DNA from: Pseudoruminococcus_B sp937901805
Lineage (GTDB): Bacteria > Bacillota > Clostridia > Oscillospirales > Ruminococcaceae
Assembly: GCA_963560245.1 (NCBI GenBank)
Contig: CAUWNS010000007.1
Coordinates: 15,149 to 79,148, forward strand
Direction of reading: 5' to 3'
DNA length: 64,000 bases
Under the pieces are notes generated by a model, which ran no database searches, was not told the origin of the DNA, and worked only from the letters and a program-made list of their open reading frames with translations. Within the stretch, counting starts at the first letter, position 1. Each line of letters starts with the position of its first letter. Made by a program: the position numbers and the translations under genes. This document shows positions 42,918-52,091 of the stretch, piece after piece.

Positions 42918-44447
42918 CTAAAGAGTATGATCGTTTTGATCAGGAAGAGAAGGCGTCTCCTGCTTTTTATCCTCCAAAACAGACAACTCTGTCTCCCGTG
43001 GGCGTCTGAGCGCCGTACGCTCCGGTTTTGCAGAGGGGAGCGTAAAAGCAAATTCCGCATACTCCCCTTCCGTACTGCGCACCATAATATCCCCGGAATG
43101 CAGGTTGATGATGGATTTTACAATATAAAGCCCAAGCCCAACGCCAGTTTTATCCAGGCTCCGGGATTTATCCGATTTGTAAAAACGGTCGAAAATATGG
43201 GCAATCTCTTCTTTGGAAATCCCCTGTCCACTGTTTTTGATGCTGACGAACACCCTGTGCCCGTCGTCATGACAGGTAAATTCCAGATAGCCGCCATCAT
43301 TGACAAATTTGACGGCATTTTCTACCAGATTATAGATCACCTGGTGGATCAAATCAGGATCTGCTTCCACATAAAATTTTTCTGTGCTCAGCCCGCGCAC
43401 TTCCAGCTGTTTCTCCTCAATACGCTGCTCAAATGTGAATAAGACGTTCAAAATCGTCTCATTCAAATCAAATCGGACGGGGGAAATTTTCATTTCTCCT
43501 GCCTCAATCCTTGCAATATTGAGCATGGAACGCACCAAACGGGACAGACGTTTTACCTCCTGCGAGACAATCTTGAGGTAGTGATCCCTCTTATCTTCCG
43601 GAATCGTCCCGTCTAAAATCCCATCAATAAATCCGCTGATTGTCGTCATCGGAGTTTTTAATTCATGGGAGACATTGGCAATAAAACTCCGGCGCATAGA
43701 TTCCAGCGTAGACAGGGAGTTTGCCATATTATTAAAGGCAATGGCAAGCTGACCCATTTCGTCAAACTGGGAAACCTGAACCCGCCTGGAAAAGTCCCCC
43801 TTCCCAAAGTCCTGTGCAGCTTTTGCCATCACCCGAAGCGGTTTGACCATGTTCCGGGTGATAAAATATATGATGACGCAGGAAAGCAATAGTACTGCGC
43901 AGGCAGATACGACAAACATCTTGAGCATTTCAGAGAGAAACACCGCCAATGAATCTGCTGAGGAAGAGGAAAAGACTGCACCAATATAAGTCCCGTCAAT
44001 TACAACCGGAAGCCCAACAGTATAGTATTGACCTCCGTAAATCCCGCCCAAATTACCAAGTTCGGAAAATTCCTGGCCGTTTTTCACCTGGTTCATCACG
44101 TTTTCCGGAATCAGATAGGTCTTATGCGGACAGTCTGTCTGCTGAGTGCAGTATAAGGTCTGCCCTTTGGTGTTTACAAAAAAGATATCAGCATCTGTCG
44201 CCTTGCTCAAAATACTGAAGCCCGGCGCCATGATAGAACTGTCCAGTTTATCCTGTCCATTATCCTGTATAACGCTTTGCTGGGTAAGTGCCACTGCGTG
44301 CTGGACATTCCTTTCCAGTGTATTTTGGCGATCCATTTTAAAATACTGAGCCGCAAAGGCCAGAAACAATGCGCCCAGCACGGTGATGCTGACAATAATC
44401 ATTGCCGCACAGGCGGTAAAATATTTCGTAAATAGGCTTTTCTGCAT
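42918..44447 (-). CDS. Sensor histidine kinase (HAMP-HisKA-HATPase)
   Basis: 509 residues from ATG 44447 (MQKSLFTKYFTACAAMIIV). Helix 1 (about 10-32), an extracytoplasmic sensor (about 33-165), helix 2 (about 170-192), HAMP domain (NMVKPLRVMAKAAQDFGKGDFSRR), HisKA with the phospho-accepting His in FIANVSHELKTPMTTISG (about 268), then the ATPase domain with N (NLVENAVKFVND), DRFYKSDKSRS and GVGLGLYIVKSII. It works with the response regulator encoded just upstream; a hairpin lies between them. The stimulus is unknown, though htrA linkage hints at envelope stress. Confidence 0.94.
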   Translation of the reverse strand: MQKSLFTKYFTACAAMIIVSITVLGALFLAFAAQYFKMDRQNTLERNVQHAVALTQQSVIQDNGQDKLDSSIMAPGFSILSKATDADIFFVNTKGQTLYCTQQTDCPHKTYLIPENVMNQVKNGQEFSELGNLGGIYGGQYYTVGLPVVIDGTYIGAVFSSSSADSLAVFLSEMLKMFVVSACAVLLLSCVIIYFITRNMVKPLRVMAKAAQDFGKGDFSRRVQVSQFDEMGQLAIAFNNMANSLSTLESMRRSFIANVSHELKTPMTTISGFIDGILDGTIPEDKRDHYLKIVSQEVKRLSRLVRSMLNIARIEAGEMKISPVRFDLNETILNVLFTFEQRIEEKQLEVRGLSTEKFYVEADPDLIHQVIYNLVENAVKFVNDGGYLEFTCHDDGHRVFVSIKNSGQGISKEEIAHIFDRFYKSDKSRSLDKTGVGLGLYIVKSIINLHSGDIMVRSTEGEYAEFAFTLPSAKPERTALRRPRETELSVLEDKKQETPSLPDQNDHTL

Positions 44448-44471
44448 GGATAATCCTGCCCCGTTTTCCCA

Positions 44472-44498
44472 AAAGGCCGGCAAAATTGCCGGCCTTTC
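44472..44498 (-). terminator. Hairpin between response regulator and kinase genes
   Basis: AAAGGCCGGC-AAAATT-GCCGGCCTTT sits in the 59-base gap between the two genes. On the minus strand it is followed by TTTTGGG, so it may act as a partial terminator that lowers kinase expression. Confidence 0.6.
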
Positions 44499-44506
44499 CT
44501 CTGATT

Positions 44507-45199
44507 TTATTCTTTCACTTCAAATTTGTAGCCAACGCCCCAAACAGTTTTAAGCGACCACTGGTCGGATACCCCTTCCAGCTTTTCCCTCAGGCGTTTG
44601 ACGTGGACATCTACCGTCCTGGAATCCCCGTAATATTCGAAGCCCCATACCTCATCGAGCAGCTGATCACGGGTATACACCCGATTCGGGTTGCTTGCCA
44701 GATGGTAAAGAAGCTCCAGTTCCTTTGGCGGCGTATCCACCTGCTTACCGTCCACCCGCAGTTCATACCGGGTCATATTGACAATCAGCCTGTCATACCG
44801 GACTTCTTTTATATCATTTTTGTCCTGTGCGGAAGTGGAACGGCGCAAAACCGCTTTGACACGTGCCACAATTTCTTTTGTGTCAAATGGTTTCACCACA
44901 TAATCATCGGCACCGAGTTCCAGACCGAGTACCTTGTCAAACGTCTCGCCCTTTGCAGTAAGCATGATGATCGGACAATTGGAAGTTTTCCGAATTTCCC
45001 TGCAGACCTGCCACCCATCCAATTTCGGCATCATGACATCCAGAATCATCAAATCCGGATTTTCCGAAGGGAATTTATCGACTGCCTGCTGCCCATCATA
45101 GGCCAGTGCAACCGTGTACCCCTCTTTTTCCAAATACAGTCTCAGCAATTCACAAATATTGGTATCATCATCAACGACCATTATCTTTCCTGTCGACAT
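44507..45199 (-). CDS. OmpR/PhoB-family response regulator
   Basis: 230 residues from ATG 45199 (MSTGKIMVVDDDTNICELL), GGGGGGAG five bases upstream. Receiver domain: acidic pair in VVDDD, phospho-accepting D in PDLMILDVMMPKLDG (about 53), T in IIMLTAKG and K in DDYVVKPFD. The C-terminal winged helix (about 130-230) contains PPKELELLYHLASNPNRVYTRDQLL and DSRTVDVHVKRLREKLE. Cognate to the kinase that follows. Confidence 0.95.
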   Translation of the reverse strand: MSTGKIMVVDDDTNICELLRLYLEKEGYTVALAYDGQQAVDKFPSENPDLMILDVMMPKLDGWQVCREIRKTSNCPIIMLTAKGETFDKVLGLELGADDYVVKPFDTKEIVARVKAVLRRSTSAQDKNDIKEVRYDRLIVNMTRYELRVDGKQVDTPPKELELLYHLASNPNRVYTRDQLLDEVWGFEYYGDSRTVDVHVKRLREKLEGVSDQWSLKTVWGVGYKFEVKE

Positions 45200-45429
45200 A
45201 TTTACTCCCCCCAAAGCGTTTCATTCTCCCAGGTGCACAGATAAGCACCATGCTGTATCCATTATAAAACATTTGGGCGGCGAATGGTTAAAATTTTATA
45301 AACCTTTTTTCGACAAATCCTGATTTTCTGCCAAGTTCTCCTCTTTACGGAAAGAGAAAATCACAGTATAATAAAATTTGTATGCCCGTCAGATAATAAC
45401 TGAAATCATTCTGGAAAGGATGTCAATAG

Positions 45430-46524
45430 ATGAAACTTGGAATTGTAGGATTACCAAACGTGGGGAAAAGTACCCTGTTCAATGCAATTACCAATGCAGG
45501 GGCGGAATCTGCCAACTACCCCTTCTGCACAATCGAGCCAAATGTAGGAATGGTCACCGTCCCGGATGAACGGCTGGACGCCCTGGCAAAAATGTACGAT
45601 CCGGATAAATACACTCCCGCTGTTATCGAATTTGTCGACATTGCCGGCCTGGTAAAAGGCGCCTCCAAAGGAGAAGGGCTGGGAAACAAATTCCTTGCCA
45701 ATATCCGTGAAGTCGATGCTATTGTACATGTCGTACGCTGTTTTGAAGACCCCAACATCATCCATGTTGATGGAGAAATTGGACCAAAGCGCGACATTGA
45801 AACCATTAACCTGGAGCTGATTTTCTCCGATATCGATATTCTGGAAAGAAAAATTGACCGGACAGCCAAACTGGCCAAAGGGGATAAAAAATATCTTTCG
45901 GAAGTGGAATTTCTTAAAAAACTCAAAGAGTTTATGGAAGAAGGAAAATCTGCACGTTCTTATCCCTTTACGGATGAAGAAAAAGAAATGCTCATCGACA
46001 CCCCGCTGCTCTCCAACAAACCTGTGATCTACGCCTGCAACATGTCGGAAGAGGATTTTTCTTCCGGGATTGAAAGCAACCGGTTTGTCAAGGAAGTTGA
46101 GGAGATTGCCAGTGAGGAGCATGCCGGCGTTCTCCCCATCTGCGCCAGATTGGAAGAGGAAATTTCCGATATGTCTGCAGAGGACAAGACTATGTTCCTG
46201 GAGGACTTGGGACTGCATGAATCCGGACTTGACCGCCTGATCAAGGAGTGCTATTCCCTGCTGGGGCTGATTTCCTACCTGACTGCGGGCAAACCGGAAG
46301 TACGCGCCTGGACTATCAAAAAGGGGACAAAAGCGCCTCAGGCCGCAGGAAAAATCCATTCTGATTTTGAAAAGGGCTTTATCCGCGCAGAGGTTATCTC
46401 CTTTGACGATCTGATGGCGTGCGGCAGTATGGCTGCGGCAAAAGAAAAAGGGCTGGTCCGCCTGGAAGGCAAAGAATACATTATGCAGGATGGGGATATT
46501 GTCCTGTTCCGCTTTAATGTATAA
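45430..46524 (+). CDS. ychF: Redox-responsive ATPase YchF (Obg-like)
   Basis: Ribosome-associated TRAFAC P-loop ATPase. 364 residues: G1 GLPNVGKSTLFNAIT (about 8-20), G3 FVDIAGLVKGASKGEGLGN (DxxG), and the NKxD position replaced as NMSEED, which explains preference for ATP over GTP. A coiled-coil insert (about 125-200) and a C-terminal TGS domain (FLTAGKPEVRAWTI region and FIRAEVISFDDLMACGSMAAAKE) follow. AAGGATG upstream. Standing alone. Confidence 0.95.
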   Translation: MKLGIVGLPNVGKSTLFNAITNAGAESANYPFCTIEPNVGMVTVPDERLDALAKMYDPDKYTPAVIEFVDIAGLVKGASKGEGLGNKFLANIREVDAIVHVVRCFEDPNIIHVDGEIGPKRDIETINLELIFSDIDILERKIDRTAKLAKGDKKYLSEVEFLKKLKEFMEEGKSARSYPFTDEEKEMLIDTPLLSNKPVIYACNMSEEDFSSGIESNRFVKEVEEIASEEHAGVLPICARLEEEISDMSAEDKTMFLEDLGLHESGLDRLIKECYSLLGLISYLTAGKPEVRAWTIKKGTKAPQAAGKIHSDFEKGFIRAEVISFDDLMACGSMAAAKEKGLVRLEGKEYIMQDGDIVLFRFNV

Positions 46525-46539
46525 GTTGACAAACAGCAT

Positions 46540-46570
46540 ATCAGCGGGCAGGGTTTCCTGTCCGCTGATT
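46540..46570 (+). terminator. Terminator after ychF
   Basis: ATCAGCGGGCAGG pairs with CCTGTCCGCTGAT over a GTTT loop, followed by TTTCTG; a short T run only. Confidence 0.7.
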
Positions 46571-46627
46571 TTCTGAAACGACAAATGATTTTATTCAGAA
46601 ACAACGTATAGAAAAGGAGAATCACTA

Positions 46628-47407
46628 ATGAATGTAGGATTTATTGGTTTTGGAAATATGGCCTGCGCTATCGCGGATGGGTTTCTGCGCGCAAAAGCCC
46701 TGCCCGCAGAGCAAATTTTTGCCTGTGCAAAAAACTGGGAAAAATTATGTCAAAACGCCTCTATCCGCGGCATTCATGCCTGTCAGGATACCGGAGAAGT
46801 TCTGGACCACAGCGATCTGCTCATCATTGCCGTCAAACCCTATCAGGTGAAAGAAGTTCTCTCCCCCCATTTTCAAAAGCTTCAGGGGAAAATCCTTGTT
46901 TCGGTCGCGGCAGGCATGACCTTTGAACGGTATGAAGAATTCTTACCCAAAGGAACCCACCATATCAGCACCATCCCTAATACACCCGTTTCTGTATGCG
47001 AAGGGGTAATCGCCTGTGAACAGCGGCACTCTTTGACATCGGATGAATATGAACAGTTCATCTCCCTGTTTTCAAAAATCGGACTTGTTCAGCCTGTAGA
47101 AACCCATCTGCTCTCCGTTGCAGGCACAGTGGCGGGATGCGGTCCCGCATTTGCCGCGATGTTCCTGGAAGCCCTTTCCGACGCAGGGGTAAAACACGGC
47201 CTGCCCAGAGCGCTCTCCTATCGTCTTGCAAGCCAGATGCTTGCAGGCACTGCTAAACTTCAGCTTGCTACAAATGCGCATCCCGGACAGATGAAAGACG
47301 CGGTCTGCTCTCCGGGGGGCACCACGATTGTCGGAGTAAGCGCGCTCGAGAAAAATGGATTCCGCCATGCGGTTATTGACGCCATCGACGCTATCGAAAA
47401 CAAGTAA
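46628..47407 (+). CDS. proC: Pyrroline-5-carboxylate reductase
   Basis: Last step of proline synthesis. 259 residues. N-terminal Rossmann motif VGFIGFGNMACAIADGFL (GxGxMxxA, 3-20), IAVKPYQVKEVL in the middle, TIPNTPVSVCEGV, and the C-terminal dimer domain with GCGPAFAAMFLEALSDAGVKHGL and the family signature DAVCSPGGTTIVGVSALE. An AAAAGGAG site precedes the ATG by about seven bases. The next gene starts 11 bases later. Confidence 0.95.
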   Translation: MNVGFIGFGNMACAIADGFLRAKALPAEQIFACAKNWEKLCQNASIRGIHACQDTGEVLDHSDLLIIAVKPYQVKEVLSPHFQKLQGKILVSVAAGMTFERYEEFLPKGTHHISTIPNTPVSVCEGVIACEQRHSLTSDEYEQFISLFSKIGLVQPVETHLLSVAGTVAGCGPAFAAMFLEALSDAGVKHGLPRALSYRLASQMLAGTAKLQLATNAHPGQMKDAVCSPGGTTIVGVSALEKNGFRHAVIDAIDAIENK

Positions 47408-47418
47408 GGAGCTTTTTT

Positions 47419-48384
47419 ATGGAATTTCCTACAGAACTCCGCTATGCTTTGGAACAGATCCTTGCCGGACAAAAGCAGAATGTTCTGGCCATGCAGGCTC
47501 AATCCCTCAGCGAACGGTATCGCTTCCAGACAGGCAGCGGACACAGATTACTGACTGAAGACGTACAGGCCGCCGCCTATGCCGCAGTCCGGATGCCCGC
47601 CACTTTTGGGGCAGTCTGCAAGGTACTGGAAGAGACTCTTCGCTGTACGGATATTCATCCTTCTACCCTGCTGGATGTCGGAGCCGGTACTGGATCCGCC
47701 AGCTTTGCCGCCGCAGAATTCCTCTCTCTGAACCGGGTAATCTGCCTAGAACGGGAAGGCGCCATGAGCAGGCTCGGAAAGCGGCTGATGCAGCAGGCAG
47801 GGTCAAACTGTCTGAAACAGGCAGTCTGGAAAGACTGTGATCTGGTGCAAAAGCCTGCCCTGGACCGGGCGGATTTGGTCATTGCCTCGTATGTTCTCGG
47901 GGAAATGAACCCCTCGGATAGGAAAATTGTTGCCGGAAACCTATGGGAAGCTACCGGACAGATGCTGTTAATTGTGGAACCGGGGACACCTGCCGGTTTT
48001 GCGCAGCTTAAAGATCTTCGTTCTCTTTTGCTTTCCCGGGGCGCTCATCTTGCCGCCCCCTGTCCATCCGGACAAGCGTGCCCCATTCCAGAAGGGGATT
48101 GGTGTCATTTCACCTGCCGAATTGCAAGAAGCAAACTACACAGGCAGCTAAAAGGGGCAGACGCTCCCTATGAAGATGAAAAATTCTGTTATCTTGCCCT
48201 GACAAAAAAGCCCTCCCGTCCTGCTCCGGCGCGGATACGCAGGCATCCGCGGATCGAACCTGGAAAAATCACTCTGGAGCTTTGCACCAAAACCGGTTTT
48301 CGGCAAGCTGTCCTGCGTAAACGGGACGGTTCCCTTTTTAAACAGGCTAGGAAATCCAGCTGCGGTGACCAATGGGATGGATAA
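47419..48384 (+). CDS. Rsm22-like methyltransferase
   Basis: 321 residues. SAM motif LLDVGAGTGSASFAAAEF (about 90-107), D-rich region DLVIASYVLGEM (about 154), and the Rsm22 signature CPSGQACPIPEGDWCHF (about 215-231), whose cysteines and histidine likely bind metal. Relatives are ribosomal small-subunit rRNA methylases or assembly factors. It follows proC by 11 bases and probably shares its transcript. The substrate is inferred from the family. Confidence 0.85.
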   Translation: MEFPTELRYALEQILAGQKQNVLAMQAQSLSERYRFQTGSGHRLLTEDVQAAAYAAVRMPATFGAVCKVLEETLRCTDIHPSTLLDVGAGTGSASFAAAEFLSLNRVICLEREGAMSRLGKRLMQQAGSNCLKQAVWKDCDLVQKPALDRADLVIASYVLGEMNPSDRKIVAGNLWEATGQMLLIVEPGTPAGFAQLKDLRSLLLSRGAHLAAPCPSGQACPIPEGDWCHFTCRIARSKLHRQLKGADAPYEDEKFCYLALTKKPSRPAPARIRRHPRIEPGKITLELCTKTGFRQAVLRKRDGSLFKQARKSSCGDQWDG

Positions 48385-48385
48385 A

Positions 48386-48436
48386 GAAAATCCTCCTCCG
48401 TATTCAGTAAAAAACTGAACACGGAGGAGGATTTTT
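48386..48436 (+). terminator. Terminator between Rsm22-like gene and spoIIID
   Basis: AAAATCCTCCTCCG with CGGAGGAGGATTTT, plus ATTCAGT/ACTGAA inner pairing, ends with a T run. The two genes are convergent, and the A run on the opposite side lets it serve both. Confidence 0.88.
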
Positions 48437-48540
48437 CCATACGGCTTTTCAGCTACTCACATCTTATGCTGTCAGATACGTTTTATCTGTAAAGTGGACA
48501 TCCGGTACTATGGACTTCAAAAAAACCGGCGCTGTGTTTC

Positions 48541-48807
48541 CTATGGTTCTTCCTGATGACTTTCCTGCTTATATTTGCGCTGCGTCGCCAGTCCGCCTCG
48601 GATGTGCCGCTGAGCCTTATTGGTATCCAACACAATTTTCACATCCGCATATAGGCTGGCATTGAGTTTTTTAAGCCGATCAGATACATCCTTGTGAACG
48701 GTTGATTTGGAGATATGAAACTGTTTTGCCGCGGAACGTACCGTCGATTTATTTTCTATGATATAGTTTGCAAGCGCAATGGCGCGTTCTTCCGGAAGTC
48801 CCTTCAC
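48541..48807 (-). CDS. spoIIID: Stage III sporulation protein D
   Basis: Mother-cell transcription factor controlling sigma-E and sigma-K genes. A GTG start at 48807 with GGGGGG six bases upstream gives 88 residues. The helix-turn-helix is clear: ALANYIIENKSTVRSAAKQF then SKSTVHKDVSDRLKKLN, and the C-terminal basic tail NKAQRHIRGGLATQRKYK is typical. A longer frame upstream would have an unusual N-terminus, so it was not used. Confidence 0.93.
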   Translation of the reverse strand: MKGLPEERAIALANYIIENKSTVRSAAKQFHISKSTVHKDVSDRLKKLNASLYADVKIVLDTNKAQRHIRGGLATQRKYKQESHQEEP

Positions 48808-48944
48808 TGAAATCCCCCCAACAAAGAATCGGTTTTGTCCTATTACTATGCAGGAAACTTCCGCACTATGTTTGAAAGCAGAAGTTTGCCACCCATTTTT
48901 TGCTTTCATGATTCCTCCACGTAAGGCAAACAATCATTTTTTCT

Positions 48945-49288
48945 GCTTTAAACCGTTTATTTCTTTTAAATACAGAGTTGTTTTTTCTGGTGAAAAATGT
49001 AAAGGGGAAATAGTTGGCATTGTAGATCAAAATGCAGGTTATGTAGTGGGTGGTGTTAATGTTAAGAAGCACGCTTATATAGTGTTAATTAAGAATAAAA
49101 AGTATTATACTGTATATGGCTGTCTCTTTTTGTCTTTGGGAAGGCGAAAGATTGGAAAAGAAATCGTTGTGTTCAAGAACGAAAAATACGGGAAAGAGGT
49201 TTTCAAGTGTTTTGATTTTCGCATAGAAATTATTGCTTTAGTTGTATTTTTATTTGGTGCTTTTCTAATTTTCGCAGGTTTACGATAA
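48945..49288 (+). pseudogene. Truncated small membrane protein (DUF3592-like)
   Basis: The AT-rich frame ends at 49288 with a membrane helix (IEIIALVVFLFGAFLIFAG) and has a beta-rich region before it (VFSGEKCKGEIVGIVDQ, then GKEIVVFKNEKYGKEV). It resembles the soluble-loop-plus-helix end of DUF3592-type proteins. No start codon or ribosome site is seen at its front, and the frame runs into sequence upstream of spoIIID, so the N-terminus seems to have been cut off at an island boundary near 48940. Confidence 0.45.
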
Positions 49289-49385
49289 AGTCAACCAACT
49301 GCAATTAAATCTTCACAACTCTACTGAGCAGGAAATCTGAAAAGGTCTCCTGCTTTTTTCGTACCCAAAAAGGAGTGATTGATTT

Positions 49386-49466
49386 ATGCAAAAGATTTGG
49401 AATAAAGGACACCGTATCAGAGCCAGCGACAAGAACTATGCTCCGCAAGGACAATCGAAAAAATAG
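49386..49466 (+). CDS. 26-residue small ORF in the AT-rich island
   Basis: ATG at 49386 with AAGGAGTG nine bases upstream; begins MQKIWNKGHRIRASDKN and ends at TAG 49464-49466. Just upstream, GCAGGA/TCCTGC forms a short hairpin with a T run. It may be a truncated leftover of a mobile-element gene. No function is known. Confidence 0.35.
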   Translation: MQKIWNKGHRIRASDKNYAPQGQSKK

Positions 49467-49561
49467 ATTTGCCGAATAGATTTTCATTGTGGCGGATATA
49501 TGGAACTGGTATAATATGGGTATGAAGAAACGGACAGATTTGAATTTGCGAGGGAAATCAT

Positions 49562-50080
49562 ATGGAAAATTTAAGTACATATAGATACTGTATTGCTATG
49601 AAAAAAGGTCGAAAAATTTTCAATATAATTGCAGGATGCATAAGGATACTTATAAGTAGTATTTTTATAATCCTAACTATTATTTTCTATGTTTTAGAAC
49701 AAGAATTTGGTTTTTACACATTTTTAGGAATATTACTTATACCATTACTCTTTTTCATTTTTGGAATCTTAGGTATTGTCACAGCTACGAAACGAGTTGA
49801 AATATATAAAGGGAAAGTAGTCTATCATATTGGATTTACAAATAAAGAATATCGTATGTCTGATATTAAAACATCAAAAACTCAAACCGAAACATATAAT
49901 ACAGGATTATATCATGAAGATATTGTACCTGCCGACAGTTACGATAAAGTGACTATTTTCTATGATGAAAAAGGTAAAAAGATTTTTGAATTTGGATTGG
50001 GATATGATAATGTAGAACGTCTAAAAGCAGATGTTAAAAACACTCAAAAAAGTATTTTAAAACACCATAGCAAGAACTAA
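49562..50080 (+). CDS. Small membrane protein, unknown function
   Basis: 172 residues, AT-rich codons unlike the flanks. Two hydrophobic helices (about 20-50 and 57-78) are followed by a soluble beta-rich domain (KRVEIYKGKVVYHIGFTNKEYRM, DIKTSKTQTE, VTIFYDEKGKKIFEFGLGYDN) that resembles a PH-like membrane-linked domain. A GAGGG site is eight to nine bases before the ATG. No family was recognised with confidence. Probably horizontally acquired. Confidence 0.6.
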   Translation: MENLSTYRYCIAMKKGRKIFNIIAGCIRILISSIFIILTIIFYVLEQEFGFYTFLGILLIPLLFFIFGILGIVTATKRVEIYKGKVVYHIGFTNKEYRMSDIKTSKTQTETYNTGLYHEDIVPADSYDKVTIFYDEKGKKIFEFGLGYDNVERLKADVKNTQKSILKHHSKN

Positions 50081-50624
50081 ACAACTCCCAGTTTGACAAT
50101 TTCATATCCATACACACAAAGCAGTTAGTCTTAGGATTGACTGCTTTTTAACAAAAGACACCACATAGTGTGTTGATGGTGTCTTTTTAGTGTTGTTCTA
50201 TCATCATATCAAGGCTCATTCAAATGTGGTAAATTCGTGGTAAAATGAGTGTTTTTCTCAATCCCAAAATACTTGAAGTATAGTGTTTATGCGGATAATA
50301 GAAAATTAGATATAGAATTTAAATATAACTGTTATATTTCTTGATTTCACTGTTTGAATATTCCTCTTTATGACGGTTTTGAATCCATCTATAAAAATAA
50401 AAAACATCATCCTGTCAAATCTTCCAAGGAATGAGGAGGAGAATCGTCAGATTTTCAGGTGCAGATCAAGAAAATTTATGGTAAACTGTAAGTTAAGAAT
50501 CTGGGATAGTTTCTGTTATCTGCGATAAAACAACATCATCCCATTTTTTCTGCCGCCCTTTTCAAAAGGGTAAAATTTTTCGGCTGTCTTTCACAGGACA
50601 ACCCCTTGAGACGGTGATTGGCTA
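50081..50624 (+). other. Gene-free AT-rich stretch upstream of nadB
   Basis: Nothing coding was seen here. It holds two terminator-like hairpins (AAAGCAGT/ACTGCTTT near 50119-50151, and AAAGACACCA/TGGTGTCTTT near 50154-50190) and a tandem pair of GTGGTAAA near 50227-50242. The last 150 bases before nadB should hold its promoter. No nadA gene and no clear riboswitch were found. Confidence 0.5.
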
Positions 50625-52091
50625 ATGTATCAACATTACGATGTTCTGGTCGTTGGAAGCGGTGTCTCCGGACTGAATACAGCGCTTTCCATTGATCCGA
50701 AATTCTCTGTTCTACTTATCTGCAAAAAAGAACTCACCCTTTCTAACAGTTCCCTTGCACAGGGAGGAATTGCTGCTGTATGGGATCGTTCTTGCGACTC
50801 CCCTCTTCAGCACTTTCACGACACCTTTGTTGCCGGAGGATATCAAAATGATGCGAGTGCCGTTGCTAAATTGGTTCATTTTGGTCCACAGGCTATTCGG
50901 CAGTTGATAGAATACGGTGTGGATTTTGACAAAACGGACAGCGGTGGCGAGCATTTGACATTGGAAGGGGGACATTCTCATCCCCGTATTTTACACCATA
51001 AAGACGCCACAGGGGCAGAATTGGTTAAAAAAATGGCACTTACAGCAGCACAGCGGCCAAATATCCAGATTCTCGAACACACCTATCTGTGTGAAATACA
51101 AAAATCAGGATCCGGTTTCGCATTTGATCTGCTTCTCCAGAATGGACGCCACCAATTCGGGACGTCCCAATTTGCTGTTTTTGCAACCGGAGGAATCGGG
51201 CGTGTCTATGAATACACCACAAACTCCGCCATTGCTACCGGTGATGGGATTGCATTTGCACATGCCATGGGCGCAAGGATTCAGGAACTGAGCTGGATTC
51301 AGTTTCACCCGACTGCTTTTGCCCACAAGGACAGGGAGCGGTTTTTAATCTCCGAATCCGTCCGGGGAGAAGGCGCCTGGCTGCTTAACCGCAATCACGA
51401 GCGCTTTGTCTTTCAGTATGATCCCAGGGGGGAACTGGCTCCCAGGGATGTTGTCTCCCATGCGATTATGCTCGAATCCCAGCGTTTGCACAGTGAAGAA
51501 TTTTATATCGACATCACAAGAGAAAACCCGGATTTTATTCGAAACCGTTTTCCAATGATTTACCAGCATTTATTGGAAGCTGGTTTTGATATGACAAAAG
51601 ATCCGATTCCCGTGTTCCCCTGCCAGCATTATTTGATGGGCGGAATTGCTGTGGATTTGCGGGCGAAAACAACGGTAGACGGTCTTTATGCGGTTGGGGA
51701 ATGTTCCCGTACCGGCGTACATGGTCACAACCGCCTTGCTTCCAATTCCCTGCTGGAAGCCGTTGTCTTTTCCAAAGCGGCAGCACAGGATATCAGCGAA
51801 AAGCTTTCTTCCTTCTCATATCCTGCAATCCCCTCTGTGGATTTTCATCCGGAAACCAGGACTGGGAAACTTGATTCCGGTCTGCGTACCGAAATCCGAT
51901 CCATTATGCAGGAAAATTATTTTGTCATTCCAAAATACGATCAAATTCCCGCAGGTTACCGGCGTGTAAAGGAAATTCTCCATCATTTAAATACGGCGAA
52001 TATTTCCTTTGATCCGAACTTTATTGAAGCAAGAAGCCTTGCAACCGTGGCGGAAATTATATTGAAGGAGGTACTGGATACCATATGTTGA
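50625..52091 (+). CDS. nadB: L-aspartate oxidase
   Basis: First step of de novo NAD synthesis: oxidises L-aspartate to iminoaspartate, FAD-dependent. 488 residues, slightly shorter than E. coli NadB. FAD motif VLVVGSGVSGLNTALSI (about 7-24), SNSSLAQGGIAAVW (about 42), HFHDTFVAGG, FATGGIGRVYEYTTNS and the active-site HPTAF plus ESVRGEGAWLLN; near the C-terminus, GLYAVGECSRTGVHGHNRLASNSLLE. It overlaps nadC by seven bases. nadA, the usual partner, is not next to it. Confidence 0.95.
   Translation: MYQHYDVLVVGSGVSGLNTALSIDPKFSVLLICKKELTLSNSSLAQGGIAAVWDRSCDSPLQHFHDTFVAGGYQNDASAVAKLVHFGPQAIRQLIEYGVDFDKTDSGGEHLTLEGGHSHPRILHHKDATGAELVKKMALTAAQRPNIQILEHTYLCEIQKSGSGFAFDLLLQNGRHQFGTSQFAVFATGGIGRVYEYTTNSAIATGDGIAFAHAMGARIQELSWIQFHPTAFAHKDRERFLISESVRGEGAWLLNRNHERFVFQYDPRGELAPRDVVSHAIMLESQRLHSEEFYIDITRENPDFIRNRFPMIYQHLLEAGFDMTKDPIPVFPCQHYLMGGIAVDLRAKTTVDGLYAVGECSRTGVHGHNRLASNSLLEAVVFSKAAAQDISEKLSSFSYPAIPSVDFHPETRTGKLDSGLRTEIRSIMQENYFVIPKYDQIPAGYRRVKEILHHLNTANISFDPNFIEARSLATVAEIILKEVLDTIC

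Noticed and set aside
45451..46584. A 377-codon minus-strand frame opposite ychF
   Set aside because: YchF G-domain motifs are intact on the plus strand; no feature supports the antisense frame.
50470..50624. Possible niacin-responsive repressor site before nadB
   Set aside because: No convincing inverted repeat matching the known NiaR-type consensus was seen.
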